The notes beneath the pieces were generated by a model that ran no database searches, was not told where the DNA came from, and was given only the letters and a program-made list of their open reading frames with translations. A DNA stretch of 5,294 bases, taken from Bacteroidota bacterium (lineage in GTDB: Bacteria > Bacteroidota > Ignavibacteria > Ignavibacteriales > Ignavibacteriaceae). Each line of letters begins with the position of its first letter. The stretch's first letter is position 1. Of this stretch, positions 1 through 5,294 are shown piece after piece. The stretch is from NCBI GenBank assembly GCA_030706105.1, contig JAUZPC010000227.1, positions 1 through 5,294 on the forward strand. The letters run 5' to 3'. A program made the translations under genes and the position numbers.

Positions 1-198
1 GCGGGCTGGTTAATTGAGCAATGCGGATGGAAAGGAAAGCGTTTTGGGGATGCAGGCTGTTACACAGAGCAGGCATTAATCTTATGCAATTACGGCTCGG
101 CACAGCCAAACGAAATTATAAAGTTGGCTGCATTAATTAAAAAAAGTGTTTATGAAAAATTCGGAATAGCAATAACTGAAGAAGTAAATATTATTTAA
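1..198 (+). CDS. murB: MurB, UDP-N-acetylenolpyruvoylglucosamine reductase (C-terminal part only)
   Basis: This is the 3' end of a gene that begins before the window; 65 codons are visible in frame 1, ending in TAA at 196-198. The translation opens with AGWLIEQCGWKGKRFGDAG and ends KFGIAITEEVNII, which matches the MurB C-terminal domain: the 'AGWLIEQ..KG' segment, an 'ALILCNYGSA' strand, and the final 'EKFGI...EEVNII' strand. By family knowledge, a Glu in this last 'E-V-x-I-I' motif is the catalytic residue that helps protonate the substrate. MurB is a cytosolic FAD enzyme that uses NADPH to reduce UDP-GlcNAc-enolpyruvate to UDP-MurNAc, the second committed step of peptidoglycan synthesis. 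The segment looks like the type I form (E. coli-like), but the rest of the protein, including the FAD-binding domain, is outside the window. No other cell-wall gene is visible downstream, so murB appears to end its transcription unit here. Confidence 0.93.
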   Translation, partial: AGWLIEQCGWKGKRFGDAGCYTEQALILCNYGSAQPNEIIKLAALIKKSVYEKFGIAITEEVNII

Positions 199-220
199 TT
201 TGCTCCTTATGTTGTTATAA

Positions 221-254
221 TTCCAGACTAATTGGATTTGTAATTAGTCTGGAA
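221..254. terminator. Perfect 13-bp hairpin between convergent genes, likely bidirectional terminator
   Basis: The arms ttccagactaatt (221-233) and aattagtctggaa (242-254) are exact reverse complements around an 8-base loop (234-241). The hairpin lies 22 bases after the murB stop and 13 bases beyond the stop of the convergent minus-strand gene, the place expected for a shared terminator. The plus-strand side is followed by a short T-run (attttag, 255-261). The minus-strand side is followed by a poorer T-stretch (TTATAAC). The stem is only moderately GC-rich and both T-tracts are short, so termination efficiency is uncertain even though the symmetry is clear. Confidence 0.72.
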
Positions 255-267
255 ATTTTAGATGAAA

Positions 268-1854
268 CTATTTTAATAAAACCATTTTAGTGGTCTTAGT
301 ATAAATTCCGGCTTTTATTTTACAAAAATAAACACCGCTTGGCAAATTAGCAGCATTAAATGTTAAAGTATAATTACCCTGCGGTTTCTCAGCGTTGACT
401 AATTCAGTAATTTCTTTTCCCATTACATCATATATTTTTACATTAACAAGACAAGATCTTGGGATTGAATAGTTAATATGCGTAGCAGGATTAAATGGAT
501 TGGGGTAGTTCTGTTCCAGCGAATAATCATAATTTAATATATCATTTTCTTTTACATCGGTTGGAAACAGTGGGATTATTTTTGTCCAAACTTGATAGGT
601 GCCTGAAAAATCATCCATCCAAAATGCAATAATTTTATCACCGGCAGAAGTAAGGGAAATATGATCTCCCTGATAATAAGAAGCCCCTCCTGCAATCGGT
701 TTAGGTTTGAACCTGTGATCACTTAATACTTGTTCAATCCAGGTTATGCCGCCATCTGTGGAATGAGAAATAAAAACTTCAGCAGAGTCGGAGCTGGTGT
801 TTCTGTCATCATAATAAATTACATTTATATTGCCGTTCTTGTCAACATCAATGGAAGGGAAATATTGAATTTTCCCATTATTAAATGAATCCTGATTTAC
901 CCTTGTACCTTGCGACCATGTTATGCCGTTGTCAGATGATTTTCTAAAAATGATATCCGGATCAGAACCTGCTGCAGAAGAATTTGTCTCAGTAGTTACA
1001 ATATAAATGTAACCGCTTCTTATTCCATTTGTTCTATCAGTTGCCATTTGCGGCAGGCCATTCACTCTTATATTGTTTTTGGAAGGAAGAGTCCCATTTA
1101 TACCATGCATGTTAAAAATATTATTATTTACCTGCCAGTTTACACCGCCGTCAGAAGAAGAAGCAAATCCTACAAAATTTTCAGTGAATGGGGATAAGTT
1201 GCTAACTCCGGCCCAGCAAATATATACATAACCGTTTTTACCAACTTTGATATTACCGCTTGAACACCTTCCCGGAGGATTATTGTTCACGACTTTAGCT
1301 GTGGACCAGCTTTCCCCGGAATTTGATGAATAAGATACATTAACCGGAAAGGGAAGAAGATACTCAACCCAAGCGGAGTAAACCCGTCCAAAGAATGGAC
1401 TACCGGGAAAATCATCAATATCCGTTGTTCCCTTATCTTCCGGTTGATTTGAGGTTAAAGTATATGCGCTTGACCAATTCTTACCAAAGTTATCAGAATA
1501 GTGGCTATAAACTCCCTGATAAACAGATCCAATATGAGTTAGAATTAACCTTTTATTTGAAGTAACAGCCACACCAGGATCACCGCCATGGTTTAGAAAC
1601 AGTGCCCCGGAGCATGTATCGGATCCAGACCAATGTTTACCCCCATCAGTTGTAATATAAGAGCCTTCACTTTTAAAACCATTAGACGTATTAATTGTAA
1701 CTGCACTGACATATATAAAATTTGAATCAGCCGGGCAGACAGAGACAACAGGTTCAGTTTGAGTCACATTACTTGGGAAAATTCTAAAATTTGTTTGGCC
1801 ATTTAAACAGAAACAAATAGAAAATATACAGAATATTGTTAAATACAGTTTCAT
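268..1854 (-). CDS. Secreted Asp-box (BNR/sialidase-fold) protein with T9SS C-terminal sorting domain
   Basis: This 528-residue protein is predicted to be exported and probably surface-attached or released. Residues 1 to about 20 are a signal peptide: MKLY, a hydrophobic core rich in I, F and C, then a likely cut near LNGQ. Residues about 22-428 carry six Asp-box motifs (S/T-x-D-x-G-x-x-W, some degenerate): 68-75 TTDGGKHW, 120-127 SDNFGKNW, 176-183 SSNSGESW, 233-240 SSDGGVNW, 306-313 SSDNGITW and 365-372 STDGGITW. This spacing is expected of a six-bladed sialidase-type beta-propeller. Residues about 440-528 form a type IX secretion sorting domain: QNYPNPFNP at 448-456, the strand NVKIYDVMGKEI at 471-482, LPSGVYFCKI at 504-513, and the basic end KMVLLK. 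ATG start at 1854, stop TAG at 268-270. The ATG follows the stop of the upstream TonB receptor gene by one base, with no Shine-Dalgarno sequence, so translational coupling is likely. Homologues are usually annotated as exo-alpha-sialidase or glycosyl hydrolase, but Asp-boxes only define the fold. FRIF at 23-26 recalls the sialidase FRIP motif but sits directly after the signal peptide, and a full catalytic Arg triad cannot be assigned by eye. Enzyme activity is therefore unproven; the fold and the export route are well supported. Confidence 0.88.
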   Translation of the reverse strand: MKLYLTIFCIFSICFCLNGQTNFRIFPSNVTQTEPVVSVCPADSNFIYVSAVTINTSNGFKSEGSYITTDGGKHWSGSDTCSGALFLNHGGDPGVAVTSNKRLILTHIGSVYQGVYSHYSDNFGKNWSSAYTLTSNQPEDKGTTDIDDFPGSPFFGRVYSAWVEYLLPFPVNVSYSSNSGESWSTAKVVNNNPPGRCSSGNIKVGKNGYVYICWAGVSNLSPFTENFVGFASSSDGGVNWQVNNNIFNMHGINGTLPSKNNIRVNGLPQMATDRTNGIRSGYIYIVTTETNSSAAGSDPDIIFRKSSDNGITWSQGTRVNQDSFNNGKIQYFPSIDVDKNGNINVIYYDDRNTSSDSAEVFISHSTDGGITWIEQVLSDHRFKPKPIAGGASYYQGDHISLTSAGDKIIAFWMDDFSGTYQVWTKIIPLFPTDVKENDILNYDYSLEQNYPNPFNPATHINYSIPRSCLVNVKIYDVMGKEITELVNAEKPQGNYTLTFNAANLPSGVYFCKIKAGIYTKTTKMVLLK

Positions 1855-1855
1855 A

Positions 1856-3973
1856 TTAATATTTAAAAGTTATATTCAAACCGGCATAAATAGTTCTTGG
1901 TTCACCGGTCTCGTAATATCGTTTGTTATAATCGTTTATATTTATAAAACCTGCGTATCTTTTATCAAAAATATTATTTGCTCCAATAAAAGTTATTAAT
2001 CCAAAATTCTCAAATTTAAAATTCAGACCAAACATCATATTTCCATAAAAATAACCGGGGGAAGTCTCATCATTCTTGTCATTTACATACATTTTTGAAA
2101 TGAAATCACAATCCCACTGTAACAGACCTGATACTTCTTCAGAAATTTCAAATTCATAGTTTAGAATAAAGTTCATAATATTCGTAGGTACTGAAGGGAC
2201 ATAGTTATCTTTATAATTTTCTAATATAGATTGCGACGGAGTATTAACAAGTGAGGTATATTCCTTATATTTGAAATTAGTAATGGTATAATTTACTACC
2301 ATCTCAATTCCTTCAAACGGTTCAGTCTTTATCCCGGTTTCAATGCCCTGCCGTCTGGTTTTAGCGGCGTTTTTGAAATAAGTTATATTTGATATTTGAT
2401 AAGGGACAATTTCGTCGCGTATTAAATAGTCGAAATAAGTAATTTCGAAAAATAATTTTCTCATGAATTCAGAGTCAAAATTTAAAATATTTCCTTTAAT
2501 TCCAATCTCAAAATTACTTGACTTCTGCGGATTTAAATCTGGATTCAATGAGTATTTAATATCTGAAGTCAATAAATTATTGGTCATTTCACTTAAAGCA
2601 GGGAAGTCATATCCAATACCATAAGAAGAATACAATGCAATATTTGGAGCTAATTTAAAATTAATACCTATTTTAGGGGTCAACTGTTGTAAGACTCTTG
2701 AAGTGTCGGTTAAAAGAGAATAGAAATAACTATCCTTTGAATAAATATATCTATCAAATCTGCTTGATACGAAGAGGTCTAATTTTTCAGGTAATATATT
2801 TAAATGATCCAGAAAATAGACACCAATATTGCTTAAATTTAAATCATAGGAACTTAAAAGCTTTGATTTATTTGGAATTCCCAAAATATTTTCAAAGTTA
2901 TTTATAGGTCCTGCCTGATAAGCATAATCTAAACCAAGAGTAAAGATGTTCTTCCGGTCAAATAAAACAGCCTTATTTGAATACTTAATAGTAGAGCCGA
3001 TTGAATATCGTGTATTTTTTGTATAAACATCTTGATCAGCTTTTTCCAGCTCCTTTATACCGCCGTAAGCAGTCAATTCAAGTTCATTCTTTTCATAATT
3101 ATCAAAGTAAGTTATAAAGCGAACCGCAGCTCTGCCCTTACTTGTAATTCTTTTAAAATCATTTGTCAAAGCATAGGGACTGGCCTGGAAAGGGTCAGAA
3201 TTAAATTCTTCTTTTGTTAAAGAACCGGGTAAACGAATAAATCCACGAACAAAATTACCCATTACGGAAATAGTTGATTTTTCGCCGATTACCCCTTGAT
3301 AGATGGTATTAACTAAATGCTGACTTTCTCCGCTGTGCTGTCTATAGCCATCCATGTTCTGATAATTGTATGATAAGAAAAACCTGTTATTATCTTGCTT
3401 AACTCCAAATTTAATACCGTTTTGTCTAAAACCATATTTACCCATTTGATTATTTAGAGTGACAAAACTTGTTGGGAAATACATATCAGATTTAAAATTA
3501 ATGACACCGCCCGGAGCATTTGCATAAAGTGATGATAAATTTCCTTTTACTACTTCAACACCGCCTAATGAGGTCAAATCTACTGCGTCAATAACTGTTT
3601 CGCCATCTGGCTCTGATTCGGGTATTCCATCCTGCAGAATCTTTACACCTCTTACACCGGAATTAGATCTGGTACCAAAACCTCTTATAGAAACACGTAA
3701 ATCATGATTACCATAACGGGATTGAAGAAATAAACCCGGGACATCAGCAAGTACATCCTTGGCGGACACTTTTTTGCCGAAAGCAAGTTCTTTACGGTCG
3801 ACACTAAACACAGAATATGGAATATCAATAATCTTCTCAGTTGTTCTGGTGCCGACAATTACCAGATCTTGTATTTCGTATTTTAAGCTATCTTTCTCTT
3901 CCTGTGAGAATAAATCAATATTTGCAAGTACGATAAACGCAAATATTAAAAATAAAGAATTTGCTGATTTCAC
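1856..3973 (-). CDS. TonB-dependent outer-membrane receptor, FecA/YncD-like plug class
   Basis: This 705-residue protein is a 22-strand outer-membrane barrel with a plug, importing a ligand using TonB-ExbBD energy. Residues 1 to about 23 are a signal peptide (KSANS, then a hydrophobic run to LFSQ). A TonB-box-like segment, DLVIVGTRT, lies at 36-44. The plug covers about 46-160: IPYSVFSVD at 51-59, DVLADVPGLFLQ at 73-84, VSIRGFGTRSNSGVRGVKIL at 94-113, QDGIPESEPDGE at 114-125, GGVEVVKGNLSSLYANAPGG at 137-156. The barrel follows and ends with NNIFDKRYAG at 666-675 and the terminal aromatic strand ITFKY at 701-705. The length is normal for the family. The plug wording (RGFG.RS..GVRG.K.L.DGIP...PDG) resembles ferric-citrate/YncD-type receptors (COG4772 style), which suggests iron chelate, haem-like or another metal complex, but the substrate is an inference. 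No N-terminal CarboxypepD_reg-like domain of SusC type and no SusD partner are present. The start is GTG at 3971-3973; no in-frame ATG lies between it and an upstream in-frame TAA, and the GTG places K2 directly before the signal-peptide core. It is the first gene of a two-gene unit with the Asp-box protein downstream. Confidence 0.93.
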   Translation of the reverse strand: MKSANSLFLIFAFIVLANIDLFSQEEKDSLKYEIQDLVIVGTRTTEKIIDIPYSVFSVDRKELAFGKKVSAKDVLADVPGLFLQSRYGNHDLRVSIRGFGTRSNSGVRGVKILQDGIPESEPDGETVIDAVDLTSLGGVEVVKGNLSSLYANAPGGVINFKSDMYFPTSFVTLNNQMGKYGFRQNGIKFGVKQDNNRFFLSYNYQNMDGYRQHSGESQHLVNTIYQGVIGEKSTISVMGNFVRGFIRLPGSLTKEEFNSDPFQASPYALTNDFKRITSKGRAAVRFITYFDNYEKNELELTAYGGIKELEKADQDVYTKNTRYSIGSTIKYSNKAVLFDRKNIFTLGLDYAYQAGPINNFENILGIPNKSKLLSSYDLNLSNIGVYFLDHLNILPEKLDLFVSSRFDRYIYSKDSYFYSLLTDTSRVLQQLTPKIGINFKLAPNIALYSSYGIGYDFPALSEMTNNLLTSDIKYSLNPDLNPQKSSNFEIGIKGNILNFDSEFMRKLFFEITYFDYLIRDEIVPYQISNITYFKNAAKTRRQGIETGIKTEPFEGIEMVVNYTITNFKYKEYTSLVNTPSQSILENYKDNYVPSVPTNIMNFILNYEFEISEEVSGLLQWDCDFISKMYVNDKNDETSPGYFYGNMMFGLNFKFENFGLITFIGANNIFDKRYAGFININDYNKRYYETGEPRTIYAGLNITFKY

Positions 3974-4094
3974 TCTGTTATTCCGGGATGTATTATAGAA
4001 AATAAATTATCAAATAAAATTTAATTAAAAAAGACATAACTATAAAGCAATTAATTAAAAATATGATAATTAAGATTTAGTCTATATAATAACC
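3974..4094. other. 121-nt AT-rich intergenic spacer
   Basis: This spacer lies between the stop of the flavoenzyme gene and the GTG of the TonB receptor gene, both read on the minus strand. It holds a 10-base direct repeat, ttaattaaaa at 4021-4030 and again at 4051-4060, offset by exactly 30 bases, and the candidate -10 at 3992-3997. An A/T-only 7-bp inverted repeat (4083-4089 with 4095-4101) overlaps the upstream stop codon but is too weak to call a terminator. No Fur-box-like 19-bp palindrome and no coding sequence were recognised. Read-through from the upstream gene into the receptor pair therefore cannot be excluded. Confidence 0.5.
3992..3997 (-). promoter_or_regulatory. Candidate -10 box (TATAAT) upstream of the TonB receptor gene
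   Basis: On the minus strand this hexamer reads TATAAT, a perfect sigma70-type -10 match, 18 bases before the GTG start. Transcription from it would give a very short leader of about 10-12 bases. No convincing -35 lies 16-18 bases upstream, and the whole gap (3974-4094) is so AT-rich that chance matches are expected. If real, it would let the receptor/Asp-box pair be expressed separately from the upstream flavoenzyme gene. Confidence 0.25.
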
Positions 4095-5051
4095 TTATAT
4101 AAATAGATTATTTAATGTATCCTTTGCTATTTTTATTTCATCAATTAAAGAAGCCATCAGATCTTTCACATATGGGATGTCATTAATTAAAACTGCCGAC
4201 TGACCTGCCTCCATCATTCCTTCATTGATATCACCTTCAAAGATGCCGGATCTTTCACGTTTCTTCCCTAATAATTCTAATAGTTCATTTTTGCTTTTGC
4301 ATTTCTCAAACTCTTCTGATAATGCCGTATCGGCAAATTCATTTTTTATCATTCTGACAAGAGCAATCTTTTTTAATGCCAAAACGGTGCTGTTTTCCTT
4401 TGCATTTAATAATGTATTTTTATAGTTAGTATGAGCAGAAGACTCAATTGTTGCGGCAAAGCGCGTTCCCATTTGCACGGCCTCAGCACCTAAGGATAAA
4501 GCAGCTAAAATTTGCCGGCCGTTGGAAATTCCGCCCGCAGCAATAACCGGAATATTCAAATTAGCACATAAATTAGGAATTAAGCACATAGTTGTAATCT
4601 CATCATAGCCATTATGTCCGCCAGCTTCAACACCTTCGCCAACTACAGCATCGCATCCGGCGTCTTGCGCTTTTAGTGCAAATTTTAACGAAGATACTAC
4701 ATGAACCACTTTTGCATTATTGTTTTTAAGAAAATCAATGAATTTAGATGGACTTCCGGCAGAAGTAAAAACAATATTTATATTTTCTTCGACAATTACT
4801 TTAATTAGTTCTGCAGCATCTTCCCGCAATTGAGGGACATTTACTCCGAAAGGGAATGGTGTAGCCTCTTTGCACTTTTGAATATGTTCACGCAGCAAGT
4901 CAGGCTTCATGGAGCCGGCACCAATAAGTCCCAGTCCGCCAGCATTGGAAACTGCTGATGCTAACTTCCATCCGCTTGCCCAAACCATTCCTGCCTGGAT
5001 AATTGGATATTTAATATTAAAAAGCTCAGTAATTCTTGTTTTTATTTTCAT
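4095..5051 (-). CDS. Nitronate monooxygenase / FabK-family FMN oxidoreductase
   Basis: This 318-residue cytosolic TIM-barrel flavoprotein belongs to the nitronate monooxygenase (2-nitropropane dioxygenase) family. Such enzymes oxidise alkyl nitronates such as propionate-3-nitronate to aldehydes or keto acids; the close relative FabK is an enoyl-ACP reductase of fatty-acid synthesis. Visible motifs in order: YPIIQAGMVW at 15-24, where the FMN site begins; SNAGGLGLIGAG at 35-46; PFGVNVP at 67-73; FTSAGSPSKF at 95-104; GEGVEAGGHNG at 138-148, with His146 at the position of the family's catalytic His; IPVIAAGGISNGRQ at 167-180 and QMGTRFAATIESSAH at 193-207, which form the FMN phosphate site; and GDINEGMMEAGQSA at 273-286 near the C-terminus. 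The length is typical and no key motif is missing. ATG start at 5049-5051, stop TAA at 4095-4097, no clear Shine-Dalgarno. It is close in wording to proteins annotated as nitronate monooxygenase across Bacteroidota, but the N-terminus (TRITEL...YPI.Q.GM.W) and the C-terminal G-D-x-x-x-G-x-x-x-A-G-Q also fit FabK. The family is sure; the reaction is not. It is transcribed away from the right-hand gene and in the same direction as the receptor pair. Confidence 0.9.
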   Translation of the reverse strand: MKIKTRITELFNIKYPIIQAGMVWASGWKLASAVSNAGGLGLIGAGSMKPDLLREHIQKCKEATPFPFGVNVPQLREDAAELIKVIVEENINIVFTSAGSPSKFIDFLKNNNAKVVHVVSSLKFALKAQDAGCDAVVGEGVEAGGHNGYDEITTMCLIPNLCANLNIPVIAAGGISNGRQILAALSLGAEAVQMGTRFAATIESSAHTNYKNTLLNAKENSTVLALKKIALVRMIKNEFADTALSEEFEKCKSKNELLELLGKKRERSGIFEGDINEGMMEAGQSAVLINDIPYVKDLMASLIDEIKIAKDTLNNLFI

Positions 5052-5128
5052 AATTGATTTAGTGATATTTTAGTTATTAGAAAAATTAGAAAATGTGTAT
5101 TTTACCAAAAGAAATTTGACTATTCATG

Positions 5129-5158
5129 TTGCTAATTAGAGCATTATTTTAATATTAT
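5129..5158 (+). promoter_or_regulatory. Candidate sigma70-type promoter for the right-hand gene (distal)
   Basis: TTGCTA (5129-5134) is followed after 18 bases by TATTAT (5153-5158). This would start RNA near 5165 and leave a leader of about 80 bases. The -35 matches TTGACA at four of six bases and the -10 matches TATAAT at five of six. The base composition makes chance matches likely, so this is only a candidate. Confidence 0.27.
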
Positions 5159-5167
5159 ACGCAAGGC

Positions 5168-5196
5168 TTCAATAATATTTATTTAATCCCTATAAT
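5168..5196 (+). promoter_or_regulatory. Candidate sigma70-type promoter for the right-hand gene (proximal)
   Basis: A perfect TATAAT (5191-5196) lies 17 bases after TTCAAT (5168-5173), a weak -35. RNA would start near 5203 with a leader of about 45 bases. It is an alternative to the distal candidate; the sequence alone cannot decide between them. Confidence 0.27.
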
Positions 5197-5247
5197 ATAT
5201 AAAAAATATTTCGATAATAAAGAAAATAATTATTTTACGGAAAAATT

Positions 5248-5294
5248 ATGTCTGATTTAGAAGTGCAAAAAAAAGAAAACAGTGAACTGTTACA
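5248..5294 (+). CDS. Start of an unidentified plus-strand gene, cut by the window end
   Basis: An ATG at 5248-5250 opens a frame that stays open to the window edge. Fifteen codons are visible, reading MSDLEVQKKENSELL. A short GGA (5239-5241) six bases before the ATG could act as a weak Shine-Dalgarno site, and the upstream 196-base gap provides room for a promoter. The visible residues are hydrophilic and charged, with no signal peptide, so a cytosolic protein is likely. Fifteen residues are too few to name a family. A coding start is supported by its position after a divergent gap rather than by homology. Confidence 0.55.
   Translation, partial: MSDLEVQKKENSELL

Larger units (their letters stand above)
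5052..5247. promoter_or_regulatory. Divergent intergenic region carrying promoters for both flanking genes
   Basis: These 196 bases separate two genes that point away from each other, so at least one promoter for each must lie here unless the right-hand gene has another source. Two plus-strand candidates are listed separately. No convincing -35/-10 pair was found for the leftward flavoenzyme gene. A perfect 14-base A/T palindrome, aaaataattatttt (5223-5236), sits 11 bases before the right-hand ATG. Nothing resembling a structured RNA, riboswitch or small gene was recognised. Confidence 0.5.

Noticed and set aside
2698..2907. Short plus-strand open frame of 69 codons
   Set aside because: It lies wholly inside the TonB receptor gene on the other strand, has no recognisable protein family and no start signals of its own; it is an antisense shadow.
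3032..3220. Short plus-strand open frame of 62 codons
   Set aside because: It is antisense to the receptor barrel region, with no recognisable motif; chance open frame.
268..3973. A SusC/SusD-type polysaccharide utilisation locus
   Set aside because: The receptor lacks the SusC N-terminal extension, no SusD-like lipoprotein is present, and the second gene encodes a T9SS propeller rather than a recognised glycoside hydrolase set.
3759..3998. Plus-strand open frame of 79 codons over the receptor's 5' end
   Set aside because: It is antisense to the signal peptide and plug of the receptor, which is strongly supported; no protein family was recognised in this frame.
4083..4101. 7-bp inverted repeat tatataa/ttatata around a 5-base loop, overlapping the flavoenzyme stop codon
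   Set aside because: The stem is A/T only with no GC pairs and no T-tract after it, too weak to call an intrinsic terminator in this base composition.
4225..4425. Plus-strand open frame of 66 codons
   Set aside because: It lies antisense within the well-supported flavoenzyme gene. Its Ser/Phe/Asn-rich composition is what the complement of Lys/Glu-rich coding DNA gives.
1..5294. Mobile element, prophage, CRISPR array, tRNA or rRNA
   Set aside because: No transposase or integrase, no terminal inverted repeats, no repeat-spacer pattern and no tRNA-like or rRNA sequence was recognised on either strand.

Overview
The window is AT-rich, tightly packed DNA from a Gram-negative bacterium of the Bacteroidota/Ignavibacteriota (FCB) group. 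Three things point there. The secreted Asp-box protein ends in a type IX secretion (T9SS) C-terminal sorting domain of the 'QNYPNPFNP ... SGVYFCKI ... KMVLLK' style, which is especially common in Ignavibacteria. Shine-Dalgarno signals are weak or absent. The nitronate monooxygenase-like protein resembles those of Bacteroidota. The class is an inference from protein style; no database search was possible.

Layout, left to right: (1) the last 65 codons of murB on the plus strand (1-198); (2) a 69-nt convergent gap with a perfect 13-bp hairpin, probably a two-way terminator; (3) a minus-strand pair read from right to left, a TonB-dependent outer-membrane receptor (3973-1856, GTG start) followed after one base by a T9SS-exported Asp-box (BNR, sialidase-like) protein (1854-268); (4) a 121-nt AT-rich gap; (5) a minus-strand gene for an FMN enzyme of the nitronate monooxygenase/FabK family (5051-4095); (6) a 196-nt divergent intergenic region; (7) the first codons of an unidentified plus-strand gene (from 5248), cut by the window end.

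The receptor and the Asp-box protein are almost certainly co-transcribed and probably translationally coupled, so they may act together at the cell surface: an exported beta-propeller that binds or processes a ligand, and a TonB-powered importer. The receptor has a FecA/YncD-like plug and no visible SusC-type N-terminal extension, and no SusD gene is adjacent, so this is not a standard glycan utilisation locus. The substrate cannot be read from the sequence. MurB and the flavoenzyme look like unrelated neighbours. No RNA gene, mobile element, CRISPR array or phage gene was seen, and no stretch over 300 bases lacks a gene. Most of the window looks ordinary; the receptor/Asp-box pair is the part most worth following up.
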